A DNA stretch of 64,000 nucleotides, taken from the NCBI GenBank assembly GCA_026713545.1, contig JAPOOG010000040.1, forward strand, positions 1-64,000, given 5' to 3'. The notes under the pieces were generated by a model that was not told the origin of the DNA, searched no databases, and saw nothing but the letters and a program-made list of their open reading frames with translations. A program made the position numbers and the translations under genes. The DNA comes from Bryobacterales bacterium. Lineage in GTDB: Bacteria; Acidobacteriota; Terriglobia; Bryobacterales; UBA6623. Of the stretch, positions 8,239 to 18,649 are shown piece after piece (position 1 is the stretch's first letter; each line of letters begins with the position of its first letter).

Positions 8239-8961
8239 ATGTCCAATATGCTCCATGGCCGCGCCTTGTCAGCCGGGCGCAACGCTGTTCACAGTGCTAC
8301 GCGGGCCGTTCACGGTGCTACGCGGGCTTTCAACACGGGCTGTAAACCTGCTTGTATCGTCTTGTTCCTGGTCTTCGGATTCCCTTTGCCCGCCTCGGGA
8401 CAGTCGGAAGGCTTTGTTTCATTGTCTCCCCGATCCCACCTTGGCGAGCATTGGACCGTAGAAGGTTCCGCATCCGACACCTGGTCCGTCAAGGACGGCG
8501 TGATTGCTTGCAGCGGCCGCCCCAACGGGTTTCTCCGCAGCAGGAGATCGTACCGCGATTTCATCTTCCGGGCCGAGTGGCGTTTCCAAAAAGAGGGTTG
8601 GACGGAGCCGCCGCCCACCTACCCGAATGCGGGTTACTTCATTCATGCCGGGGCGGTGGAGCGCGGTTGGCCGCGGTCGCTCGAGATCCAGGGCCACTAC
8701 GGCGAAGCCGGCAGCCTGTTCGGCGTGCGGGGCGGCAGGGTGAGCGGCGCCCGGCGGGGACCGATTCCAGAGAACCGCAAGCCATTCGGCGAGTGGGAGA
8801 GCATCGAGATCCAGTCGCTCAACGGCATCGTCACCGTGGCCCTGAACGGCAGGAAGATGAATGAAGGCCGCGACATCTACCCAACCGAGGGAAACATCTG
8901 TTTGCAGGCAGAGGGTTGGCCGGTCTTCTACCGCAACTTGAAGATCAAGGAACTCGACTGA
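8239..8961 (+). CDS. exported DUF1080-like protein
   Basis: Although more diverged than the protein at 6034, it keeps the family layout: WTVEGSASDTWSVKDGVIAC, then GFLRSRRSYRDFIFRAEWRF, NAGYFIHAG, SLEIQGHYGEAG and the closing VFYRNLKIKELD. A hydrophobic segment CIVLFLVFGFPLPASGQ about 40 residues in acts as signal peptide, but the stretch before it is unusually long and includes a 21-base in-frame duplication. The true start may therefore lie downstream of the ATG at 8239, and I could not fix it. It is followed after 47 bases by the double hydrolase gene on the same strand, consistent with co-transcription. Confidence 0.78.
   Translation: MSNMLHGRALSAGRNAVHSATRAVHGATRAFNTGCKPACIVLFLVFGFPLPASGQSEGFVSLSPRSHLGEHWTVEGSASDTWSVKDGVIACSGRPNGFLRSRRSYRDFIFRAEWRFQKEGWTEPPPTYPNAGYFIHAGAVERGWPRSLEIQGHYGEAGSLFGVRGGRVSGARRGPIPENRKPFGEWESIEIQSLNGIVTVALNGRKMNEGRDIYPTEGNICLQAEGWPVFYRNLKIKELD
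8287..8328 (+). repeat. 21-bp tandem duplication in the 5' end of the DUF1080 gene
   Basis: GTTCACAGTGCTACGCGGGC(C) and GTTCACGGTGCTACGCGGGC(T) follow each other directly, 21 bases each, with two differences. The length keeps reading frame and yields two similar heptapeptides before the signal-peptide core. Confidence 0.75.
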
Positions 8962-9008
8962 CCGGCTCACTTGCGGACCGATATCCGCTTTTTCACAAGA
9001 TATAGACC

Positions 9009-11219
9009 ATGAAACTTCGTTCCGCCGTTCTCGTATTCCTTGCGGTCACACTCGTCTTCAGCCGGGCTTCCGCCCAACAAGAGCTGGATTTCCTCGCGGG
9101 CTTGACGGAGTTCCACGATCTTCACCAGATGCTGCCGAAGTATCTCAAGGCCCGCGCCAACCGGATGCTGGCCGAACGCCGCGAGAAAGTGGCGAGCTGG
9201 AGCGGTGCGGATGATGTTGCACGCCGCAAGACTTACGTACGCAAGACGATCCTCGAGGCAATCGGAGCCCTGCCCGAGCGCACGCCGTTGAACGCGAAGT
9301 TGGTCGGCCTGCTGGACCGCGAAGATTACAAGATCGAGAAGCTGATCTTCGAGAGCCAGCCGAATTTCTTCGTTACCGCCAATCTGTATCTGCCCAAGAA
9401 GGGCACCGGGCCTTACCCCGCGGTGCTGTACCCGCTTGGCCACGAGCGCGGCGGGAAGTCGAACCCGACCTGGCAACGCAATCTGATCGGTTTCGCCAGA
9501 AAGGGCTATGCGGCATTGACCTGGGACCCGATCGGGCAAGGCGAACGTTACCAAATCTACGATGAGGATTTCGAGAGGCGCAAGGTGATTCGTTCCACCA
9601 CCGAGCACTCGATATTGGGCGTCCAGTGCATCCTGGCCGGAGACAACGCGGCGCGATACACGATCTGGGACGGCATTCGAGCTCTGGACTACCTGTTGTC
9701 GCGCCCGGAGGTCGACACTACGCGCATCGCCTGCACCGGCAATTCCGGCGGTGGAACTCATACCGCTTATCTATCGGCTCTCGAGGATCGCATTCACGTA
9801 GCCATGCCTTCGTGCTATCTGACCTCATGGAGCCAGCTACTCGATACATTGGGGCCGCAAGACGCCGAGCAGAACCTTCTTCCATGGATCGGCGCGGGGC
9901 TCGATCACGCCGATTTCATCCATGCCTTCGCACCCCGGCCCTATCTGATGTTGTCGGCGATTCGAGATTTCTTTTCGATCAGCGGCTCCCGGTCCACGTA
10001 TGGGGAAGCCCAAAACGTCTACCGCAAGCTGGACGCCGGGGAAAAGATCCAGATGTTCGAGGCCGATGACCGCCATGGATATTCCAAGCCGCGCCGGCTC
10101 GCGGGCTACGACTGGCTCAGTCGTTGGTTCAAGGGCGTCGAGGACCGACAACCTGAGCCGGAGGGCCCTATCGCCAGTTTCGAGGAACTCCAGGCGACGG
10201 AAACGGGTCAGGTCGCGACTTCACTGGGCGGCGAGACCGTGTTTACGCTGAATCAGAAACGGGCGCGCCAGTTGGACAAGGGCCTTCCCCCTTTCACGAA
10301 CGGGAGCGATGCGGAAACTTTTCGGGCCTCAATCCGGGAGCGGGCCCGAACGGTTGCTTCGGTTCGGATTCCGACGGCAGAGCCAGCGGTTCGCCGCTAC
10401 GGGAAGATCGAGCGAGACGGTTACCACATCCGGAAATTCATCTACGAAAGCGAGCCCGGGATCCTCATACCGTCGCTGCTGTTCGTGCCCGAAGGTTCCG
10501 GCAGACGTCCGGCGATCGTATACGCGCACGGCCGGGGGAAAGCCTTCGAGGCGGGCGCCGGACAAGAGATCGAAAAGCTCACGAAGGCAGGCCATGCGGT
10601 GCTCGCCGTCGATCTGCGCGGAATGGGCGAAACGTACAGCTTGCAGGACGACAATGGCTCGGACTTTCCCCGTTACTTCGGACAGTGGGACAGCACGATG
10701 ACAGCCCTGTTGATGGGCGAGAGCCTGGTCGGCATGCGGGCATACGACATCCTGCAAGGTTTGAACGTCCTGGCGGCGATGCCCGAAGTGGACATCGAGC
10801 GTGTTTCGGCTATCGGCAAGGAGGCGGGCGGTGTGCCTCTGCTGTATGCGGCAGCGCTGGATGACCGGATCGGCGGGTTGTTGCTGGAGAACGTGCTGGT
10901 TTCCTACGCTGCCGTGGTGAATCAGCGGCTTCATCAAGGAGTCTTCGAGCACGCCGCATGGGGTGTGCTGAAGTCGTTCGATCTGCCCGACCTGGTAGCG
11001 GCGCTCACGCCTCGCCCTGTCTGGATCACCGACGCGGTGAACCCCCTGGGCAACAAGATTCCGCTCGAGGACGTCAACCACGTCTACTCGGAGGCCGGAC
11101 GCGTCTATCGCACCAGCGGCGCGGCCGATTCATTGCGCATTACGCGCCGAAACGAGAACGACGATTCCACTACCGGGGCCTACCTGGAATGGTTTCAGCG
11201 AGTTGCAGGCTCAGGTTAG
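9009..11219 (+). CDS. exported protein of two tandem alpha/beta hydrolase domains, second one lacking the serine
   Basis: A signal peptide (MKLRSAVLVFLAVTLVFSRA) leads into an acetyl-xylan-esterase-like hydrolase of about residues 25-370. This domain has the nucleophile elbow CTGNSGGGTH, an acid candidate in SAIRDFFS and a histidine in DDRHGYSKP, so it should be active on esters. After a linker a second, similar domain occupies about residues 440-735: HGRGKAFEAG, VDLRGMGETYS and SAIGKEAGGVP. At the second elbow the serine is replaced by glutamate (GKEAG) and no histidine follows in the expected place, so this half is probably non-catalytic, perhaps binding substrate. Total 736 residues, about twice a single domain. 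The 3' end is followed at once by tandem repeats. Confidence 0.85.
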   Translation: MKLRSAVLVFLAVTLVFSRASAQQELDFLAGLTEFHDLHQMLPKYLKARANRMLAERREKVASWSGADDVARRKTYVRKTILEAIGALPERTPLNAKLVGLLDREDYKIEKLIFESQPNFFVTANLYLPKKGTGPYPAVLYPLGHERGGKSNPTWQRNLIGFARKGYAALTWDPIGQGERYQIYDEDFERRKVIRSTTEHSILGVQCILAGDNAARYTIWDGIRALDYLLSRPEVDTTRIACTGNSGGGTHTAYLSALEDRIHVAMPSCYLTSWSQLLDTLGPQDAEQNLLPWIGAGLDHADFIHAFAPRPYLMLSAIRDFFSISGSRSTYGEAQNVYRKLDAGEKIQMFEADDRHGYSKPRRLAGYDWLSRWFKGVEDRQPEPEGPIASFEELQATETGQVATSLGGETVFTLNQKRARQLDKGLPPFTNGSDAETFRASIRERARTVASVRIPTAEPAVRRYGKIERDGYHIRKFIYESEPGILIPSLLFVPEGSGRRPAIVYAHGRGKAFEAGAGQEIEKLTKAGHAVLAVDLRGMGETYSLQDDNGSDFPRYFGQWDSTMTALLMGESLVGMRAYDILQGLNVLAAMPEVDIERVSAIGKEAGGVPLLYAAALDDRIGGLLLENVLVSYAAVVNQRLHQGVFEHAAWGVLKSFDLPDLVAALTPRPVWITDAVNPLGNKIPLEDVNHVYSEAGRVYRTSGAADSLRITRRNENDDSTTGAYLEWFQRVAGSG

Positions 11220-11220
11220 A

Positions 11221-11351
11221 CTCTTTCGGTTTTTAGTTTTTGGTTTTCAGTTTTCAGTTTTTCGCCGCCGGTGCGCGGATCGTTCAAGCGGGGAACATCC
11301 GAACAGGTGTCTACCTCGCCTGGACAGGAGGATGTTTCAGGTCAGTTTTTC
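11221..11351 (+). repeat. 131-bp tandem repeat, unit 1 (family copy R2)
   Basis: The unit starts CTCTTTCGGTTTTTAG, passes through further TTTTTGG steps, GTGCGCGGATCGTTCAAGCG and CTGGACAGGAGGATGTTTCA, and is followed head to tail by a near-identical unit at 11352. Only a handful of differences separate the two, so the duplication is recent. Confidence 0.85.
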
Positions 11352-11475
11352 CTCTTTCGGTTTTTAGTTTTTGGTTTTCAGTTCTTGGTTTTTCGCCGCC
11401 GGTGCGCGGATCGTTCAAGCGGGAAACATCCGAACAGATGTCTACCTCGCCTGGACAGGAGGATATTTCAGGTCT
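11352..11475 (+). repeat. 131-bp tandem repeat, unit 2 (family copy R3)
   Basis: Second unit of the tandem pair, with the same block order: T-rich steps, GTGCGCGGATCGTTCAAGCG, GGAAACATCCGAACAGATGT and GACAGGAGGATATTTCAGGT. Its 3' 72 bases match the inverted copy at 37218-37304 at about 80% by eye. Confidence 0.85.
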
Positions 11476-11543
11476 GGGAACCATCGCTTCAGATGACCGG
11501 TGTCCGGGCCTCTCGGTCATTGCCGAGGCTTCCGTACCCAGAC

Positions 11544-11640
11544 ATCGACTTATCCGCCGTCCGAATGCGGAGAAGCTGCGGAGAAAAAGCCGCGGGGCGA
11601 GCATTCAACGAAGACGCATCTGCTCCGAATTCCCTGCCCG
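11544..11640 (+). repeat. left member of the repeat pair flanking the defence island
   Basis: Blocks ATCGACTTATCCGCCG, GCGGAGAAGCTGCGGAGAAA and CTCCGAATTCCCTGCCC correspond in order to ATCGACTTACCTGCCG, GCGGAGAAGCGGCGAGGAAA and CTCCGATTCCCTGCCC at 20385-20476, in the same orientation. The pair is diverged (roughly 70-75% by eye) but collinear over about 95 bases. It ends 35 bases from the hsdR stop codon. Confidence 0.65.
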
Positions 11641-11675
11641 CGTAAATCCGGCGGCAGTCGTGATCGGAAACAGTT

Positions 11676-14812
<3,137 letters not shown>

Positions 14813-14816
<4 letters not shown>

Positions 14817-15334
14817 CAAACTAGGCTCTCCAATTCAGATAAGTACGAATAGTAACTCTCAGGTTCCATCTGATACAAAATCTCACTTGGTCGAAATTCA
14901 GCATCAAAAATACGAACTACACTATAGTTTTCATCCACATAATCGTTGAATTCTGGATTGGCTTCGTACTTTGGAAATGACGAATCTGGTACTAACAGGT
15001 CTTGTTGATGGATTCGATAAAGGAAGCCGACAATTGTATCCGCTGCTTCAGCCGCCAGAAATGCTTGTGCTGGTCCCATCTGCGGTTGTGGGCCGCCATA
15101 CCCATGGGAGGCAAAACCACATCTGTTGCGCAGTTCGCAGATACCTTGAACAGCAGTTCGTAGACCATCAAGTGTTTGAGTAAGGCTTTTTCGGACTTCT
15201 ACCGCCTGACTCGCCTTGGGTGGCAACAACGGTAAATGTTGTCTAACTTTGCGGAACAGCTTCGGAAGGTCATCGATTTGACTAAAGTCAATTTTTCTCT
15301 CCTTCAAAATTGTCCGACAAGTACTCTCGACCAA
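14813..15334 (-). CDS. Abi_C-domain (abortive infection) ORF between hsdS and hsdR, possibly 5'-truncated
   Basis: The product matches the Abi_C domain found at the C-terminus of abortive-infection family proteins: [20 protein letters not shown], then [32 protein letters not shown] and FASHGYG. From TTG 15334 it is 173 residues, shorter than I expect for full-length members. In-frame protein-like sequence (VDGIEQAVIERPSLAIDLAK) continues upstream, then an in-frame TAG occurs at 15406-15404. An in-frame ATG lies at 15451, just past hsdS. So either translation starts at TTG 15334 or the 5' end has been lost. Base composition is clearly more AT-rich than in hsdM or hsdR. The stop overlaps the hsdR start, implying coupled translation. 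Confidence 0.75.
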
Positions 15335-15473
15335 CGTTTTGGCAAGATCAATTGCAAGGCTCGGCCTTTCGATTACTGCCTGCTCGATTCCATCAACTTG
15401 CGCCTAGATATGTGTTAAACCGAGAGAAATGGCATCCCGTGAGCCATGCATCACGAAGGCGCTACCCTGAGGT

Positions 15474-17063
15474 TCAGTCATTTGGCTCTATTTTTTTGGA
15501 AAACCTTTTCACATCGTCCATTCTCAACTCTCCTGACACTAACTTCGGCAACATGACGTCTCGCAAGCCGGCAAGGGTGCGGGATGCTTTGGCCATTCTG
15601 ACTTGCTGGTCGTCGCAAGCTGCCATTAATCGAGAATATGCTCCAGCAATCGTAGATCTTGGGACAATGAGTCGATGCGATTTAAGGACCTGCTGGTTGA
15701 TGTTCTGCTGGGCTGCTCCAACTGCAATAGACTTCAAAGTGCCTCTCGCCTCTATAAGCATGCGTCTGAGAAAAGGCACACCATATTCCGACTTTACGAT
15801 AAGGCCAGCAGTTGCTTGGTTTGCTGTTCCTGGCTTTTCTAGCACTCCCAGCCTCCCCACTGTTGGCGATGCATACAGAGCAAACAGGATTGTTCCAGCA
15901 GGCCATAGCTTGGCGGACGAGTTGCTGATCGCTGCCTCAGTGATATATTCCTCAGAGTCAATGAGCGGACCATCAAGGAGTTCTCCTGTTTTGTACCAAG
16001 GAATCGTACTGTGCTCCCAAAAGGCTGAATCCTTTCGAGATGGTGTCCCCCCGCTTGTAATTGAGACACAGAGGCTCTCGACATCGGCCACCCCCCACCC
16101 CTCCGGGATCTTGCCGAGTTCAGAATCAACGAGGCGGCCGGGGAAAAGGTCGGCGAGGGGTTGGGGGAGGCCGGGGTCGCGGCCGGCCATCTTGGCGCGG
16201 ACGGGGTCGAATTCGACGAACCAGGACTTGAACAGCGCCCGCGCCATCGCCTCCAGCGTCTCGTTCATCCGCCGGTTCAACTCGATCTTGTCGTCCAGCG
16301 TCCCCAGGATGTGGGCTATGGCGCGTTGTTCGGGGAGGGGAGGGACCATTACTGGTATCGAAGAAAGAATGGTCTGATTAAGTAGGGGTTGACCGGAACC
16401 CGCTCTCCAATCATTCAATCGAAGTGTCTGGAGGAGATAAAACAGGAACTTCGCATCATTCCCTTTGGCGGCGTTTGCGCGGATAGCATTGTCTGTCACC
16501 CAACAATTTTTATCGCTGTAGTGCAGAGACCCACAGTAGCTGCCAACACGCCCGATGACAGTGGTGTTAGGTGGGGCATTCGTTTCATCAGAAAAGCCAA
16601 TAATCCCATTTGAGCCGTAGACGGGATAGGGAAAACCGTCAGTCCGTTCGGGACTTGTCTTCCCATTAGAGAACAATAGCAAATTGCCAAGCTTGCTCTT
16701 GAGCCACTCGTCTGCCGCACCCGCCCTCTTCCCTTCCAGCCTTCCGCTGTCTCCCGCTACCAGCACCACATGATGCCGCTCGATCTCACGGTGGAATCGT
16801 TTCGGCAGGCGCGTCCAGTCGCGCGCCTCGACCAGGAAGGGAATGGTTGACTCCCGCACGGCTTCCTCGAAATCCCCCAAACGGCCGATGGGGATTTCCT
16901 TCAGGTCCGGCCCGCGCAGCACGAGGTCGAGATCGCTGCCGTCGTGGCTCCGCCCGCTCACGCGGCTGCCGCAGGCCCAGACCTCGACGCCGGGCAGGTG
17001 TTCCTGCAACAGCGCTTCCAGCACTTGCCGGTGCTTCGGGCGTAGATGGAGGCGATCAGCCAT
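15474..17063 (-). CDS. hsdS: fusion of a minimal nucleotidyltransferase domain and the type I specificity subunit
   Basis: Residues 1-105 are a minimal nucleotidyltransferase (MNT) domain of the DNA polymerase beta fold, with ACGSRVSG (G32-S33) and SDLDLVL (D44, D46); the third acidic position appears as E79 in FLVEARDW. The rest, about 118-529, is a complete HsdS with two target-recognition domains. The first begins WLKSKLGNLLLFSNG, the central coil contains LPEQRAIAHILGTLDDKIEL, the second domain begins PEGWGVADVESLCVSITSGG, and a closing coil ends in LRDVMLPKLVSGELR. HsdS positions HsdM and HsdR on a bipartite DNA site. ATG 17063 overlaps the preceding fragment by 8 bases; the frame is open to 17090. 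The MNT domain might be a regulatory or antitoxin-like module; that is inference. Confidence 0.9.
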   Translation of the reverse strand: MADRLHLRPKHRQVLEALLQEHLPGVEVWACGSRVSGRSHDGSDLDLVLRGPDLKEIPIGRLGDFEEAVRESTIPFLVEARDWTRLPKRFHREIERHHVVLVAGDSGRLEGKRAGAADEWLKSKLGNLLLFSNGKTSPERTDGFPYPVYGSNGIIGFSDETNAPPNTTVIGRVGSYCGSLHYSDKNCWVTDNAIRANAAKGNDAKFLFYLLQTLRLNDWRAGSGQPLLNQTILSSIPVMVPPLPEQRAIAHILGTLDDKIELNRRMNETLEAMARALFKSWFVEFDPVRAKMAGRDPGLPQPLADLFPGRLVDSELGKIPEGWGVADVESLCVSITSGGTPSRKDSAFWEHSTIPWYKTGELLDGPLIDSEEYITEAAISNSSAKLWPAGTILFALYASPTVGRLGVLEKPGTANQATAGLIVKSEYGVPFLRRMLIEARGTLKSIAVGAAQQNINQQVLKSHRLIVPRSTIAGAYSRLMAACDDQQVRMAKASRTLAGLRDVMLPKLVSGELRMDDVKRFSKKIEPND

Positions 17064-17238
17064 TGCGCTGGAATCCGTCGTTGTATACATTCCGGCTCTG
17101 GCCCAGCAGATAAGGCCCTTTCTTCAGGTATACGTCCTTGCCGCCACATGGCGTCGCTCCGCTACCGATCTTGGCGCATACATCACCGAGCGCAACCTCG
17201 CGCCAGCCGTCCGCTGCCGCTTTTCCCCGTATCGTCAT
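17056..17238 (-). pseudogene. 60-codon hsdS-like N-terminal fragment
   Basis: The ORF MTIRGKAAADGWREVALGDV continues with CAKIGSGATPCGGKDVYL, typical of the start of an HsdS target-recognition domain, and stops after NVYNDGFQRNG. HsdS proteins normally exceed 380 residues, so this is a stub. Its stop codon lies inside the start of the MNT-HsdS gene (8-base overlap), and it begins 14 bases after vapC. It may be the leftover of an older hsdS displaced by insertion of the MNT-HsdS gene, or a short leader used for translational coupling. No frameshifted continuation was found. Confidence 0.7.
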
Positions 17239-17252
17239 GCGCCGGCCTGCCC

Positions 17253-17675
17253 TCAGCAGCCCGTATCCGGCGGGCCGAAGGGGTTGACGACGGGAACGCC
17301 CGCCGGTTCGAAATGGCGGGTGTTGCGGGTGACCACGGTCAGGCCGTGCTCCAAGGCCGCCGCGGCGATGAGGAGGTCGTAGCTGTTGTGGCCCAAGCCG
17401 GCGCAGAGCCGCCCCCAGCGCCGCGCCGTGGGCACATCGACGGGGAGAACGCGGTCTCCGTACCATGTCAGGATGCCGGCCAGCCATGCGGCCAGGTCCT
17501 GGGCGAAAGACAGGTTTCGGCGAGTCTGCCGGCCAATTCCCCGCTCGATTTCTCCAACGGTTACCACGCTCAAGAAGAGGTCGGAGGCCCGTTGCGCGGA
17601 CAACCAGCGAGCAGCCTCGCGATGCCGGTCCCCTCTCCGCAATACCGAGATCGCATCGGTGTCCAAGAGGTACAT
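17253..17675 (-). CDS. vapC: VapC-type PIN-domain toxin
   Basis: The 140-residue PIN domain carries the acidic residues of this RNase family: D5 and D7 in MYLLDTDAIS, E42 in VTVGEIERG and D100 in GHNSYDLLIAAAA, followed by TVVTRNTRHF. VapC toxins cut tRNA or rRNA and stop growth unless bound by antitoxin. The start ATG shares one base with the stop of the antitoxin gene (TGATG). I took ATG 17675 because the domain begins exactly there and the antitoxin frame ends there; the longer open frame upstream only shadows the antitoxin gene. It lies inside the restriction-modification island between hicB-phd and the hsdS fragment. Confidence 0.92.
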   Translation of the reverse strand: MYLLDTDAISVLRRGDRHREAARWLSAQRASDLFLSVVTVGEIERGIGRQTRRNLSFAQDLAAWLAGILTWYGDRVLPVDVPTARRWGRLCAGLGHNSYDLLIAAAALEHGLTVVTRNTRHFEPAGVPVVNPFGPPDTGC

Positions 17676-17929
17676 CACAAGTCCAACGGACGGAGTTCCG
17701 ACGGCATGCGCTCGAATTCCTGACCGTCCTGCGGGATGGCCAAGAGGTGTTCGACAAAGCTGGGCGCGCCGGCCTTCTCCGCGAGGCGAAGGCGCTGGTA
17801 GTCCTCGACCGCCAACACGACGACGGCGGGAGCGCCGCGGCGGGTGACGGTCTGGGGTTCTCCGCCGAGGGCGGCATTCACCAGGGCGCTGAAACGGTTC
17901 TTGGCGTCTTGCAGGGCCCACTCGGCCAT
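17675..17929 (-). CDS. Phd/YefM-type antitoxin
   Basis: The product of about 84 residues begins MAEWALQDAKNRFSALVNAA and continues with QTVTRRGAPAVVVLAVEDYQ, the usual Phd fold: an N-terminal DNA-binding half and a toxin-binding C-terminal tail. It should neutralise the PIN toxin encoded next and repress the shared promoter. The start at ATG 17929 is preferred over the open frame to 17947 because family members begin at this position. About 106 bases separate it from hicB, enough for its own promoter and operator, though no clear operator palindrome was found. Confidence 0.9.
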   Translation of the reverse strand: MAEWALQDAKNRFSALVNAALGGEPQTVTRRGAPAVVVLAVEDYQRLRLAEKAGAPSFVEHLLAIPQDGQEFERMPSELRPLDL

Positions 17930-18035
17930 AGTCCACCATCCTTGCAAGCTGTTCTGGCTAGATTATTACGCTAGCCGGCAGTGCTGTCAACGGAGCGCTT
18001 CCTGACCTCGGGCTCCAAGGTGTCGGCATGTTCCC

Positions 18036-18257
18036 CTATCCGGCGACAGCGGCCACGTCGACTACGGTTGCGCTGCACTGCGGTTCCGGCACCGGCTCGC
18101 CGTGTTCGCGCAAGCTCTCGATGTGAAACTCGATCGCCTGGCGCATCTGCGTGACCGCCTCCTCCCTGGTAGCTCCGGTTGCGACGCAGCCGGGCAGATC
18201 GGGAACGTAGGCCGCATAGTTGCCCGGCGCCTTTTCGATCACGATGGTGTATTGCAT
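18036..18257 (-). CDS. hicB: HicB-type antitoxin
   Basis: The 73-residue product MQYTIVIEKAPGNYAAYVPD continues LPGCVATGATREEA and AIEFHIESLREHG, the partial RNase H-like fold of HicB antitoxins. No C-terminal DNA-binding domain is present, so it is the short form. It starts 7 bases after hicA on the same strand, the usual order. Role: binding and blocking the HicA mRNA interferase. Confidence 0.93.
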   Translation of the reverse strand: MQYTIVIEKAPGNYAAYVPDLPGCVATGATREEAVTQMRQAIEFHIESLREHGEPVPEPQCSATVVDVAAVAG

Positions 18258-18264
18258 CCTTCGT

Positions 18265-18456
18265 TCACTCCTTCCGTCCGGATTGCTTCATGATGCTGTT
18301 CCATGTCCCCGGTGGAAGATCGTCGCTTGGCTTCCCGGCGATGGTCACGGTTCCCGGCTTGTCGGGGTGCCGATACTGGCGATGGCTTCCCCTGGTCCGC
18401 ACCAATCGCCACCCATTCCGCTCCACCTGCCGAATGGCCTCCCGCACTTTGGGCAT
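18265..18456 (-). CDS. hicA: HicA-type mRNA interferase toxin
   Basis: This 63-residue dsRBD-like protein has WRLVRTRGSHRQYRHPDKPG, with the catalytic histidine (H25) in the GSH motif, followed by VTIAGKPSDDLPPGTWNSI. HicA cleaves mRNA independently of the ribosome. It precedes hicB by 7 bases. The pair sits between hsdM and the phd-vapC pair, so it is the first of two toxin-antitoxin modules inside the island. Confidence 0.93.
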   Translation of the reverse strand: MPKVREAIRQVERNGWRLVRTRGSHRQYRHPDKPGTVTIAGKPSDDLPPGTWNSIMKQSGRKE

Positions 18457-18475
18457 GGCTCGGTAACTTCAGTCC

Positions 18476-18625
18476 TCAATGGCACGCACGCTGGAGGGCC
18501 AATGCATCAACGATCTCGGTGTTACCCGGCAGCACTTCCGCGATAGAATGACGCCCGACGGTTGCAGCCGAGCCAAACTGGTCGAGCCGTTGGACGCTGT
18601 AACGGAGATAGATACTCTTGGTCAT
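18476..18625 (-). CDS. small ORF between hsdM and hicA, unknown
   Basis: Twenty-four bases after the hsdM stop, an ATG opens a 49-codon frame: MTKSIYLRYSVQRLDQFGSA, then GRHSIAEVLPGNTEIVDALA, ending ACH. It reads like protein, without low-complexity or repeat content, and fits the tight spacing of the island, but no good ribosome binding site is present and no family was recognised. It could be the remnant of a longer gene or a small operon protein. Confidence 0.4.
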   Translation of the reverse strand: MTKSIYLRYSVQRLDQFGSAATVGRHSIAEVLPGNTEIVDALALQRACH

Positions 18626-18649
18626 CGAAACACTCGGAGACGCCAGAAA

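Noticed and set aside
17253-17939. A 228-residue protein starting at 17939
   Set aside because: The first 88 residues shadow the phd gene in another frame; the PIN domain starts at ATG 17675.
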